DNA of 64,000 nucleotides from Symbiodinium natans. Its lineage: Eukaryota; Sar; Dinophyceae; Suessiales; Symbiodiniaceae. The notes beneath the pieces were generated by a model, which saw only the letters and a program-made list of their open reading frames with translations, had not been told where the DNA came from and ran no database searches. Both the position numbers and the translations under genes were made by a program. Location of the stretch: positions 1,635,077 through 1,699,076 of the forward strand of contig CAJNDS010002634.1 of assembly GCA_905221605.1 (NCBI GenBank). The letters run 5' to 3'. Shown in pieces: positions 20,158-30,195 of the stretch (positions are counted from its first letter, which is position 1; every line of letters starts with the position of its first letter).

Positions 20158-20669
20158 TTAGGGTGCACGGCAGCTTTCACCGGCCTTCTTTCGAACATCA
20201 GACCCACAGTCCGAACCAAGCCTTGAACCAGCCGCCATCTCTCCCCATCCCCCTCCATCCAAACCCTGCCCTTCTCTGAGTTGCCCTTGTTTCGACCCAC
20301 GCGAACCCCAATGTCCGGCGAAAACAGCGGCCATGATGAGGACCTGGCTCAGGGTTCGTGGTTCAGCAGCCTGTGAACATGTAATCCTTTTTTTGGGTAC
20401 ATTGTGCTCAGAATACAAAGCCATGGAGCTATCCAAAAATCTTGCAGGCAAAGCCTTTTGTTCTTTTTCTGGGAACTGCAACAGTAGGCTTGGGGCTTTT
20501 AGGGTTTGAGCTTGCGGTTTTGAGATGGCTGCTTCCTAAGCTTGTACACCCCGATTCTCATGACGACCAAGAATCTTCCTAAACCCTCAACCCTAAACCC
20601 TAAACCCCCCCCCCCCCCCCCCCCCCCTACCAAACCCCTGAACTAAGCGCACAGACACTCCGAGACCTG
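20158..20669. other. non-coding stretch with a 23-base C run
   Basis: TTTAGGG remnants, unique DNA, a short CCCTAAA tract (20580-20604) and 23 C in a row (20605-20627). A minus-strand frame (20158-20481) has no recognisable motif. Confidence 0.5.
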
Positions 20670-20810
20670 CTTGGAGGTCCATGGTACTCATTAACCAATT
20701 ATCACTGTATTTATAACCCACTTCTACACCCCTTAAGTGCCCTAACATGGTCATAAGTACAGATAGAAGTTCTGTTTTTCATTGGTTCAAAAGTACCATG
20801 AACCTCCCAG
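20670..20810. mobile_element. family E inverted-repeat element
   Basis: Left CTTGGAGGTCCATGGTACTC with AACCAAT. Right ATTGGTT then AGTACCATGAACCTCCCAG. Both layers are inverted repeats. The interior has TTATAACCC and CTTAAGTGCCC like the other copies. Ends in CAG. Confidence 0.75.
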
Positions 20811-20854
20811 TAACTTCTTGGAGCCCATGGCCCCAAAGTGCTTGTCTTTGCCAG

Positions 20855-21776
20855 GACATGTGCCCCATTTGTCTGGAAGATGAGCATCTTGGGTTGCATG
20901 TGGTGTGGGGTTCTGCTTGGGGGTACTTGGAGGTTCAGGGTACTGATAACCCCAAATATAACTGTACTTATAAGCCCCCTAAGTCCCCTAGGTCGGTTAT
21001 AAGTAAGACATGTTTGGGTTCATAAGTCCCCATGAACCTCCAAGTAGAGGGGTTTCAGGGGGTTCTCCGTGGGCCCTTCCGCCCTCCCAGCAAGCCTACA
21101 ACGACTGTAGGTTACCGCAAGCTCCAGCCCTTTGATTCCAGGGCATGACCCCTACATTGAATGATCAAACCCTGAACCCTAAACCCTAAACCCCAAACCC
21201 TAAGAAAGCCCCCGCGAGCCCACCATACGGCCGAGGCCAACACAGCCGGTGATATGTCCATGTCCAGGTCGAGCCTACGGCCTTTCTTGTTGGGGGGGGT
21301 GGTAGGGTTTAGGGTTTAGGGTTTAGGCTTTAAGGCTTTAGGCTTGGGGCTTTAGGCTTAGGGCTTAGGGCTTAGGGCTGAGGGCTGAGGGCTGAGGGCT
21401 TAGGTGGGGTTGTTTGGGAAGGGGTGGGTTGTTTGGGAGGGGGCGGGTGCTTGAAGGGGATGGGGCTTGTTTTGCGGAAGCTGGTTCTCTAGCACTCCAG
21501 TCGTCGTCGGAAAACAAGGCTGGTGCGGATGGAAAGGGCAAGGTGTTCGGCTTCGGGGGCCATCGACGGAGTCTTGCTCGACGTGGAAGCTCGAAAAACA
21601 TCAGTCAGACTCCATAGATTGACATCACGCTAGCTGTCGTGAATCAAGGAACTCAACCTTAAGCAAAAATGATAGACGTGAGGCACTTAGTCAAGCGTCG
21701 TCAGACGGAGATGTTGTAAAGCATTTTAGTACCCGGTAATGCCAGAAAGAATAGCAAGAATGAGAAGTCATCACCG

Positions 21777-21811
<35 letters not shown>

Positions 21812-22492
21812 TTGATAGGGCCCAAGGATACTTGATGTCTAGGCGCCGCAATTTGTACACAAGTAAATACAGGCTGCGTCTTTGCTTGTTGCAGTCCTGA
21901 CGATGAGGCGCCACGTCTTCCACAACCCTACGCGTGCACAAGCCCCAAGCCTGCTGTAAACTGTACTCGGGGTTGAGGGTCTAGGCCCAACCCTAAACTT
22001 TAGGGTTGAGGGATGAGGGTTTAGGGCTTAAGGTTTAGGGTTTAGGGCTTAGGTTTCAGGGCTTAGGGTTCAGGCCTTAGAACCTAAATCCAGCATACGT
22101 GAAGTTAAATTTGCATCCGATTGTTTACAGGGGTGGGGGTGGGTTGGGGGGAGCGGGGTCCTTTGCAGAATGTGCTTCTTTGTCGAAGAGTCTCTACAAG
22201 GAGACCCTATTGAGAACATCTCCCCATCAAAAAACCCCGGGCTCTTGACTGATTAGCTTGAGTTACCAGAAGTCTTTAGTCTATATTCCTTTTCCTACTT
22301 CAGTTACCAGATCCCTACATGGTGGTCAACTTGAGCTTCGAATTCCCCTAAACCCTAAACCCTAAACCCTAAACCCTAAACCCTAAACCCTAAACCCTAA
22401 ACCCTACGACCCTTAAAGCGAGAGGCCACCACGTCTTCTGCAACGACTGCCTGGCAGCCTCCAAAGCCTTGAGCTGCCCCTTGTGTAGGACT
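20855..22492 (+). CDS. possible RING-finger protein (ubiquitin ligase type), fragments
   Basis: Two exons carry complementary halves of a RING zinc finger. 20855-20932, after a CTTTGCCAG|G acceptor, reads DMCPICLEDEHLGLHV, the first Cys pair of a CxxC-LEDE RING. 22408-22492, flanked by CCCTAAA and TTTAGGG, reads ARGHHVFCNDCLAASKALSC then PLCRTA, the His-Cys core and the last Cys pair. A further exon-like island (21209-21298) reads AHHTAEANTAGDMSMSRSSL. RING proteins hand ubiquitin from an E2 to a target. Phase across the family E element at 20936 is not continuous (TAG at 21045), so at least one more exon or boundary is missing and the two halves might belong to different genes. Confidence 0.45.
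20936..21044. mobile_element. family E inverted-repeat element
   Basis: Left CTTGGAGGTTCAGGGTACTG, right CCCCATGAACCTCCAAG. GGTTATAAGTAAG and ACTGTACTTATAAGC lie inside. GT just before the element (20933) and AAG at its end make a possible GT...AG intron 20933-21044 directly after the CPICLEDE exon. Confidence 0.75.
21300..22100. other. non-coding stretch with telomeric variants and a CAT repeat
   Basis: TTTAGGG followed by GGGCTTA and GGGCTGA variants (21303-21400), a (CAT)n microsatellite of about 11 units (21777-21811) and mixed TTTAGGG/GGGCTTA units (22000-22080). An open frame near 21414-21617 is partly repeat-derived. Confidence 0.6.
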
Positions 22493-23897
22493 GCTAGGGT
22501 TTAGGGTTTAGCGTTTGGGGTTTGGGGTTTGGGGTTTGAGGTTTGGGGTTTATAGGGTTTGGGGTTTACGGTTTAGGTTTTAGGGTTTAGGTTAGGACTG
22601 CCGCGCCTTCTTAGAGCGGCAGCAAGGTGGTGGGATCTGGAGTTCTTGGGACTCAGTTCTGAGGTTGTTTGTTCTTGACTTTGTTATGGCTTGTAGGGCT
22701 TTGTGGCTAAGTTTTGGGTTTTGGGACCTGATTGTTTCGGATCTACTTCCTATGCACGGCTGTTTGGGAGAGAAGGGTTGAGAGGAGATAGAAGGCGAGG
22801 GCGTAGGACGTGTTTATCCCTGGCCGCCCAGATTCCTTGAAGTGTGGAGGATCTTGCATCTCTACTTGTCCTGGATGCCCGTAAGTGCGGAGGATCTTAA
22901 GTACTCGTATCGCCGCATGCCCTACGCGCCCTACACCCCGAACGCCCAAACAGGCCCAAGTTACCTGCAGGCTCCTAAAGTATAGTACCCCTAAACCCTA
23001 AACCCTAAACCCTAAACCCTAAACCCTAAACCCTAAACCCTAAACCCTAAACCCCTTGCTGGTGTAGTATACTATAGCCCCCTATACCTATCACTAACCC
23101 AACAAAAGAACCACATCAGAGTCTTTAGCCTAAGCCCCAAGCGTCATGGGTTCCCCTCTATACTACCCCCCCTAGGTTCCCCCCTTCGATAACCTTATGG
23201 GGGGAACCTGGGGGGGCGGGGGGGGTTGGTACTGTCGAGGGGGGTAGTACACCTAAACCCTAAACCCGACACCCTAAGCCCTAAACCCTGAACCTTGAAC
23301 CCATAAATCACAAACGCAGCAGGAACAAATCCGAGCCCGTGGTGCGCTTCCTCTTTGGGCTCCAGCGCCCGGGTCAAGGTCGGGGTGCGGGCGCTACTGC
23401 CCTGGGGGTTTTACGTTAACCCTAAACCCTAAAACCCTCAACCCTAAAGCCCTAAACCCTGAACCCTGAACCCTAAACCCTAAACCCTATAAACCCTAAA
23501 CCCTTTGGGTTGAGACTGCAAGCCCTATGAGCCCAGCCAACCTGCCCCAAGCCCTGCAAGAACCCTATCAGTTTTAATAAAGGGCGTGCCAAGCTGCCGA
23601 ACAAGCGCGCGGTTTGGGTTTAGGGTTTAGGGTTTAGGGTTTAGGGTTTAGGGTTTAGGGTTTAGGATTTAGGGTTTAGGGTTAAGGGTCCTGGCGTCAA
23701 GTCCTTGTGGCCGAAAACTGTCTGATGCCCCTCCGGCCTCCCAAGGGCCAAGAATTTGAACCCCCGACCTTCTAACAAATGGGTATATGGGCCCTAAAGC
23801 CTAAACCCTAAAACCTGAACCCTAAACCCCAAGCCCTAAACCCTAAACCGTAAGCCCTAAATCCGTATCCTCCTCGGCCCTATATGCTCAAAAGCAG
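22493..23897. other. non-coding stretch dominated by telomeric tracts
   Basis: TTTGGGG/TTTAGGG units (22495-22600), CCCTAAA (22987-23055), a family G element (23144-23250), degenerate CCCTAAA (23405-23505), TTTAGGG (23613-23690) and mixed C-strand units (23790-23865). No gene recognised. An island at 23510-23610 has no convincing frame. Confidence 0.6.
23144..23250. mobile_element. family G element, GGGTTCCCC type
   Basis: TCATGGGTTCCCCTCTATACTACCCCC, then TAGGTTCCCCCC inverted as GGGGGGAACCTG, ending GAGGGGGGTAGTA. The outer ATACTACCCCC / GGGGGTAGTA pair and the inner pair nest as a hairpin. Related to 29186-29313. Confidence 0.6.
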
Positions 23898-23953
23898 GTC
23901 AGCTAGAGTGGATGGTCGACCAACTGATGGAATCAGCGCTCCCTGACAATCAG
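23898..23953 (+). CDS. unassigned short exon
   Basis: After AAAAGCAG| and before CAGG|GTTTAGG, a 56-base island reads QLEWMVDQLMESALPDNQ in one frame. Both splice signals and the C-left, G-right tracts agree. No family recognised. Confidence 0.35.
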
Positions 23954-24120
23954 GGTTTAGGATTTAGGGTTTAGGATGTAGGGTTTAGGATTGAGGGTTT
24001 AGGATTTAGGGTTTAGGATTTAGGGTTTAGGATTTAGGGTTTAGGATTTAGGGTTTAGGCTTTAGGGTTTAGGATTCAGGGTTTAGGCTTTAGGATTTAG
24101 GATTTATGGTTCAGTTATGG
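23954..24120 (+). repeat. higher-order variant TTTAGGATTTAGGG
   Basis: Here the two units TTTAGGA and TTTAGGG alternate, giving a 14-base higher-order repeat for about six periods, then decay into other variants. This pattern points to local amplification of a diverged pair. Confidence 0.85.
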
Positions 24121-24429
24121 TTCAGGACTTCGGGTTTAGCGTTGGGGGTGGGGGGGCTTCGGGTCGGTAGAGGCCAGTCGGCCGCTTTGCATTGAGAGTG
24201 CTGCTGTGGGCCATAAACCCTAAACCCTAAACCCTGCCATGGTTGATGGAGGAGGGGTGTAGGCTTTGATGAGGCTTGGACGGGGTTCTTTGGCCAGCTA
24301 ATGCCGAGTCCTGTGCCTGTCTCTCAGACCCTTTGAGGCACGCTGCAGATGACAGTAGGTGTTGATGAGCGTAGCATTCTCGGGATCGCCTAAACCCTAA
24401 ACCCTAAACCCTAAACCCTAAACCCTAAA

Positions 24430-24542
24430 GCCTCAGTGATATTGTGGGAGAAGCAGTGGCAAGGCATAACAAGGCCAAACTGAAGCTTCGCAGCTTAGCA
24501 CAAACACAAAGCAAGACAATGGCCAGGAAGCACGTCCAGCGG
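24430..24542 (+). CDS. unassigned exon
   Basis: Island between CCCTAAA (24388-24428) and TTTAGGG (24541-24588). Open frame SDIVGEAVARHNKAKLKLRS then LAQTQSKTMARKHVQR, basic and helix-like. The junction CCAGCG|GTTTAGGG gives a GT donor from the telomeric unit. No family recognised. Confidence 0.4.
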
Positions 24543-24589
24543 TTTAGGGTTTAGGGTTTCGGGTTTAGGGTTTAGGGTTTAGGGTTTGC

Positions 24590-25044
24590 TCCGAGGTTGC
24601 AAGGGAATCTGCAGATACTGCAGATTCTCGTGGAGTGGAGCTGCCCCGTGAACATTGCCGCAGGGGCCTCGGGCTCTACATGACGCCGGGTTGACGGCGT
24701 TCTGCCTGCGACGAAGCTGACCCTCCGAAATGAATTTGTTGTTTGTTGCCCTAAACCCTAAACCCTAAACCCTAAACCCTAAACCCTAAACCCTAAACCT
24801 AAACCCTAAACCCTAAACCCTAAACCGCTTGGTGGGGGCGGGGGGGGTGACCACTCGCAGCTTCACATTGCAAAGCAGTTGCCGACATCACACGAGTTGC
24901 TTCGCGCCTTATCCCCACAACACGCCAGCCCGCAATAAAGCAAGTGGAAAGAATCTAGGTAAACGCTATGTCTTCTGTTTCCCGTTGATCACTGCCTATA
25001 TGCGAAGCAAGTACGAGAGATGTGTTGGGAATTTTCCGCCTTTT
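24590..25044. other. unassigned stretch
   Basis: Unique DNA (24590-24747), a CCCTAAA tract (24750-24826) and unique DNA to 25044. A frame at 24829-25059 has no recognisable motif. Nothing assigned. Confidence 0.5.
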
Positions 25045-25219
25045 GCGAACAGTCCTTGATAGGGACTATAGTCCCCCCCCCAGCACAATCCCTCTTAAGG
25101 AACTGTTGTACCAAAACCCTAAACCCTAGACCCTAAACCCTAAACCCTAGACCCTAAACCCTAGACCCTAAACCCTGAACCCTAAACCCTAAACCCGGCA
25201 CAAGGGGGAACATCCCAAG
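25045..25219. mobile_element. family C element split by a CCCTAAA tract
   Basis: Left half GAACAGTCCTTGATAGGGAC with AATCCCTCTTAAGGAACTG, right end AGGGGGAACATCCCAAG. Between the halves lies a CCCTAAA tract with CCCTAGA variants (25114-25196). The tract has no equivalent in the copies at 231, 48206 and 58405, so it was inserted into, or grew inside, the element. Confidence 0.65.
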
Positions 25220-25312
25220 AGATGTGCCTCAACGCGCATCGACCTCGGCTTCCAGGAGCGCGAGCTCCAGCCGTTACACCTCGCTGCGCAGGACCCACTC
25301 CCGTCCTAAAAG

Positions 25313-25422
25313 CTTGTAACGTGGACCCAGGGTAGGCCCCTAAACCCTAAACCCTAAACCCTAAACCCTAAACCCTAAACCCTAAACCCTAAACCAACTT
25401 GTAACGTGGACCCAGGGTAGGC
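25313..25422. repeat. CCCTAAA tract flanked by 25-bp direct repeats
   Basis: CTTGTAACGTGGACCCAGGG(TAGGC) is present at 25313-25337 and again, identical, at 25398-25422. About eight CCCTAAA units lie between. Same architecture as 1063-1155 but with opposite repeat orientation. Confidence 0.9.
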
Positions 25423-25627
25423 TCTTATAGGGTTTAGGCAGATTGCCTCTTCATGGAAGCGCTTGTCTGAGAGTCAGCAAGTGTGTCTACAGTTCAGGGT
25501 GTGGGTGCTGCTTCCAAGGCTGTTGCAGAAGGGCTTCGAGTTCCGATTGGGGCGTCCTTTTTTAATTTAATGGGCTCGTGAACCCCAAGCCTAAACCTTA
25601 AACCCTAAACCCCTAAACCCCTAACCC

Positions 25628-27960
25628 CGAACCGCCATTTTGGCTCAAGGTTCTCCCAAGCCTTGAGGCACATGCCCCAGAGACAACTACCAACATCCTC
25701 AATTCGCGGTATCTCCATACCAGGGGACTCTGTGAGTTTGAGCCAGATGGCTCGGGAAGGCAACCTGGTGACTGCTCTCGCATCGCTTCTCTCTGATCCC
25801 AACAACACCGCCCTGACAGGAGGTGTCGCGTTTGACAACCTGCATGTACAACTCATGCAAGCCTAAGACGCAGCAGGCAATGGATACCAAGGCCCCGCAG
25901 TTGCTCACTTCCACCATGTTCGATCTTGGTGCTCCGTGGATTCATGGCATGAAATCGGACTACAGTGTGGACGACGACTCCGTGAGTGGGTTCTTGATGG
26001 AACTCTACACGCAGGTCTTTGGGGGCTCACAGTTCAAGAGGCTCTCCCACTCCCCCGAGCCCAGGCTAGTGACGCGGGCGCTCTTGCACCCCTTCCCAAT
26101 CTGCGCGTACCGGGAACCCCCGCCCGCACAATTCAGATGAGAAGCTTTCGCGAAGTTCTGCATACTTCTGACTTGGCATGCTGGGGGCCGAGTGTCCCGG
26201 CATTGCTGATGATGTTGGATCGCGTATTTTCGTCGCGCATGCTCTTCCAATGATGGCCGCTGTGCAGCATGCGCATGTATTGGAGGATGTTTTACCTTCA
26301 CGAGGGCCCATCATCAGTGCTGTATCCTTCGTGACAATATGCTGCGCGCATAGAAGGGTGTCTGGGCGATGCTGGTATCGCCAGCGCAGCCGAAGGGCAA
26401 ACTGGCATTAACTGCTTCAAGCTGGTAGAAGCGTGTAAGAGCTCTTCGGCACCAGCTCCGACGTTGTTCACAACGATTTCCCAGGCGATGTCGGAGATCT
26501 AGAGGGCGTTGGTGAGAGTCCCAGGCAAGATCTCTCCGACTCGATATCACTGATGCCGGCTAGCTCTGATTTGGCCTCGACTTTTGAAGATTTACTCTTC
26601 GAGGATGGTCGTCAGTCTCCGGTGCCTCATCGCCTGCTAATGTTTCGTGACCGTGTAGACACTGGATGAGCAAGTCTTGCATTTATATCCTTGGTGTTTG
26701 CAGGGTTCCTTAAGTCAATTGTCGGAGAAAGCTGCGAACGACACTCATTTCCTGGATCTGGAGCTTGCGCGTGATTACACAGGAGGATCAGCTGCAGAAC
26801 AGTTTCCTCACGAAGTTCCACTGCTGCTTCCTGGATGTCTCTTTCATCCCAGAGCTCCACTACGATGCCGTCGTGGCTGTGGAGGTCAATCCAGGGTCGA
26901 GTGGTCAATTTCTGATTGGGTTCTTTCTGTTTTTGGTTGGGTTCTTTCGATTTCTGCTTGGGTTCTATCGATTTGTGGTTGTGTTCTTTCGATCGCAGGA
27001 TGATGTCTACGATGTAGACATGGAGGGCGGCGAGGGGCAGAACGGGGAGGACACAGGGCCTGTCGTCATGCTAGTGGACAAAAGTGCCCCAGCAGACGGG
27101 ACCATGAAGCATCCAGAAGTTCCACATTCCAGGAGAACCTTCAATAAGCCGCCGGTCCGAACATACCGCTCCCACTTGCTCCACCTTGAGGAAGACCGCT
27201 CCGGGCGCGTGTGTGGACGACGTGTCCAGAAGGGATGCGTCCCGAAGCCCAGGTACTTTTCAGTCCTCATTATCTGGGAATGCTGGGCACCTGCTGGTGA
27301 AACAGTCCAACCGGAGCTTTGGCGAGACTGTGACTTGTTCGTCGACTCGTCGACACTCCGGAATTGATGGGCAATGATTCAGTCAAACAAATGGCTTCTT
27401 TGTGGGTGTTTGCACGAACTGGCGTCATGGAGCAGTTTCAGTTGGCTTGCGCGAACCCTTTGCCGCGCCAACCCTTTCTGTCATTGCAAATCTGGACAGA
27501 TCGCCTCGATGGATGAGGTTACGCAAGATTGATCTCCAATCACGCCGTTCTGGGCAGTGCGCGATTTCTCCTGCGTGCTGGGCGAGAAGTTCGATCTCTG
27601 CATGTGGGCGTGGAGTCGATCGACGGAGCCCAAAAGATATTTTGCAAGTTTCATGAAGTTTTCACTGAAACTTGGACCGTCGAAGCTCTCTCCATCGATC
27701 TAGCATCAGTCACTGTCTACCAGGTGTTTTCTCCACGATGTATGCAGTTTTGGTCACAGCCAACGCGTGCTCCTCCACTTTTCTAGAACCGGAAAGGTAT
27801 AGGATCCGGAAATGGCAAACTACGGCACTCCAGCTCAAGAGCGAAGGTCTGATAAAGCACCCTAAATACAGATACACTTTTTGTTTTCGACACTTTGCAT
27901 GGACCTGGCGCATCCACAATAGCTCAACCTTGCCTGCCTTGTGCGAGGCTGAGTGTTCGT
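25628..27960 (+). pseudogene. probable decayed retrocopy with a spliced-leader relic
   Basis: GCCATTTTGGCTCAAG (25634-25649) is the last 16 bases of the dinoflagellate trans-spliced leader, preceded by CCG. A leader at the 5' end of a genomic gene is the known mark of an mRNA returned to the genome. The next 2.3 kb has no telomeric tract and no inverted-repeat element, unlike everything around it, as expected of an intronless copy. Coding-like frames follow in changing phases: ATG 25672 to TAA 25864, open again in the same frame to TGA 26251; another from 26178; 26439-26669 (acidic, SISLMPASSDLASTFEDLLF); 26765-27367 (KFHCCFLDVSFIPELHYDAV, then an acidic stretch). The shifts suggest frameshift decay, or unrecognised introns. 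No domain family recognised. Confidence 0.5.
26905..26998. repeat. four-copy 23-25 bp tandem repeat
   Basis: Units of the form GGTTGGGTTCTTTCGATTTCT repeat about four times and end in GATCGCAG. In the open frame this gives a Phe-rich hydrophobic run. The CAG|GATGATG end could be a splice acceptor, so this may be an intron in place of coding sequence. Confidence 0.7.
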
Positions 27961-28356
27961 ACCCTAAACCCTAAACCTTAAAGCGTTGCACATCGGGTTC
28001 CTTTGGGTGGCTTCCTTCTATAGAGAAGTCTCTTGTGAAAGTTTCCATATGAGATGAACCCCAAGCAGCCTGCAAGCTTCATCAAGTCTCATCTCACGAA
28101 GAATACTTGCGAATGCTTCCAGTGCATACAGCTTCTTCACCCTAGAATCAATTAAAACTCCAAGCCCTTACACCTGAAGAGTTGCGGGTTTTTCAGGGTT
28201 TAGGGTGTAGAGTTTAGGGTTGAATTCCTAGGGAAAAGGTTGAGGGCTTCGGGTCCCAGAAGAAAAAATTGAATCTTGCAACAGGGTTTTGGTTTGGGGT
28301 TTTGAAAATGGAGAAGGTTTATGGGGTTGAGTACATGAGCTCCTTCCGACTCCCAG
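27961..28356. other. non-coding stretch
   Basis: A short CCCTAAA tract (27961-27980), unique DNA and scattered GGGTTTAGGG units (28195-28220). No gene recognised. Confidence 0.5.
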
Positions 28357-28460
28357 GAAGGCCACACGCAGATCGTGCGATTCCTTGTCGAATCCCGGGC
28401 TGATGTGGCGAAGCTCAAATCCAGAGCTCCCCAGAGAGTTAAGGGCAGGGAGTCTGGTGT
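28357..28460 (+). CDS. ankyrin-repeat exon
   Basis: Acceptor CTCCCAG|GAAGG, then EGHTQIVRFLVESRADVAKL, which fits the ankyrin pattern G-H-x-x-x-V-x-x-L-x-x-x-x-A-D-V. Ankyrin repeats are protein-binding helix pairs. It is one of several ankyrin exons between 28 and 42 kb, all on the plus strand. Whether they make one gene is not shown. The 3' end is uncertain (a GT donor may lie near 28460). Confidence 0.6.
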
Positions 28461-29185
28461 GTGGCCATTATAATCATTATATACCTATACTTAGCATGGT
28501 AAGGGCAGGCCATTCCGACTTGTCCCAACCCCGAAGTGCAGAGCATTTATGGGTCGCCGCTTGCACCCTCTGACACCTGCGGTCTAGGGCTGAGGGTGGA
28601 GGATTCAGGGTTTAGGGTCCTTGAAACCCGAACCATCCCTGAAAGCCGACTTCAGACGCCCCAAAAACCCTGACTTCACCCTTGCCGAGCGTTTGAGGTT
28701 TAGGTCGCAGCAGCTTGAGTCACACTTTAGGTTGACGCAGTGGCTTTCCCTTCCCCCTTCCAGCTCGGTGGCTTTCCCTTCCCCCTTCCAGCTCGGTAGG
28801 CGCTTGCCCTTGGGTCATTTCATATGTTTATTTCTGGGTTTGAGAGGATCATGTTCAGGAATGTTTTTCGGAGGGTTTTAAGGGCCATCCTAGCAAGCCT
28901 CAGCCCAGAATTCGGCAAAGCCTTCGGGCCCCGAAGCTAACGTCAATAAGACCTGAGATGCTCAACCGTGAAATCGGGCAAGCGCGTTACTCCTTTGACT
29001 TTGAAAGGTGGAGACAGTGGAGAAGGGAGACGACTCCGGCCAGGCTCATCTTGTTCTGCAAAGAGGAAATATCGCACTTACGCCTTAATTTCGTGCGTTG
29101 TCGCAGCAAAGATGCGTGGCTCTTAGTTGCTGTTGTACGGCCGCTTCCCAGCGAACGGTCAGCATGAATGTGAGTGAACGCATCA
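28461..29185. other. unassigned stretch with a possible exon
   Basis: A frame at 28958-29167 begins MLNREIGQARYSFDFERWRQ and looks coding (confidence about 0.3). A 28-bp direct duplication (TGGCTTTCCCTTCCCCCTTC...) lies at 28740-28797. No family recognised. Confidence 0.35.
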
Positions 29186-29313
29186 TGGGTTCCCCTACTA
29201 CCCCCCCCCCCCCCTACGCTTACCCTGGTTGAAAAAACGATTTTGGGATAATTATAAGCCTAACCTAATGACAGTTATTTTTCTGGGGGGAACCTAGGGT
29301 GGTGGGGAAACCC
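29186..29313. mobile_element. family G element
   Basis: CATGGGTTCCCCTACTACCCC at the left is inverted at the right as GGGGAACCTAGGGTGGTGGG GAAACCCATC. AT-rich middle with AATTATAAGCC. Longer than the copy at 23144 and with a different middle. Confidence 0.6.
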
Positions 29314-30119
29314 ATCAACGAACTGAGCTTGGGAGGTGATCCAAATGCCCCAACTATGTCTCATTTTCGACTTGAAATTACTGTTTCCAGGCCAGTCTTC
29401 TCAGTTTTCCTGCCTTGCTTGGAGTCTTTAGAACAAGCTTCGCGCTCGGAGGCCCCCCCTTGTTCCCCGCTTCACCCCCCGAAAAACCCAAACTCTAGCT
29501 TCTAGGTCCCAACCTCTAGACCGCAAACCCCAAATCCTAAACCCGAAGCCCTACCCTAGAGTGGTCCTGAGTGGGTCAGCTGGGCGGGTTCCCAGGCACC
29601 CTCAACCCTCAACCCTCGACCCTCAACCCTCGACCCTCGACCCTCGACCCTCGACCCTCAACCCTCAAACCTAACCTGCCTTGGCACTCTTCAGGGCGCT
29701 GCCCCGTTGTCTCTTGCAGCATTCGAAGGCGGGCTGAGATGGGTCTTACACATAGGAGAGTAGGTAACCTTGAAACACCTTTGGTTTAATTAGAGTTTTG
29801 AGGGTTTATGGTTTTAAGGGTATTGAGGGTTGAGTGTTTACGGTTAGGGGTAATCCTACAGGTGTTCAGAAGAGCCGTCGACGGACTTGTGGCTCCACTT
29901 GCCGAAGTGGTTTGGGGTTTGGGGTTTAGGGTTTAGGGTTTAGGGTTTAGGGTTTAGGGTTTAGGGTCCCGCAAGTCTAAAGTGAGATGGCGAGGGGAGT
30001 GGGGCTGCGACACGTGAGTTAATTTTACAAACCTGGTTGTAAAATTGGTTGGGATGTGCGCTTGGCAGCTACGGGCGGGCGCCATGTCGTGCGTGTGATT
30101 CTGCCGTGAGGTCATTTAG
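29314..30119. other. non-coding stretch with CCCTCGA variant repeat
   Basis: Holds a homogenised variant array of CCCTCAA/CCCTCGA (about 29600-29668), then GGGTTTAGGG units (29910-29967). A frame at 29299-29505 has no recognisable motif. Confidence 0.6.
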
Positions 30120-30195
30120 AGATTGTCCAGTACCTCGCAGAGATGCGCGCCTTGACGCAAATGGGGCAACTAACTGACCCCGAAAGGAACTACTG
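30120..30195 (+). CDS. possible ankyrin-type exon fragment
   Basis: EIVQYLAEMRALTQMGQLTD resembles the second helix of an ankyrin repeat (IVQYL) but lacks the preceding G-H turn in this exon. Stop TGA follows shortly. Low confidence. Confidence 0.3.

Noticed and set aside
20158-20481. Minus-strand 107-codon frame
   Set aside because: No recognisable domain and no splice or leader context. Kept out for lack of support, not disproved.
23954-24120. CRISPR-like spaced repeats
   Set aside because: Units are telomeric variants without unique spacers of fixed length, and the genome is eukaryotic.
26627-26908. Minus-strand frame opposite the retrocopy
   Set aside because: It mirrors the plus-strand coding-like frame and has no motif.
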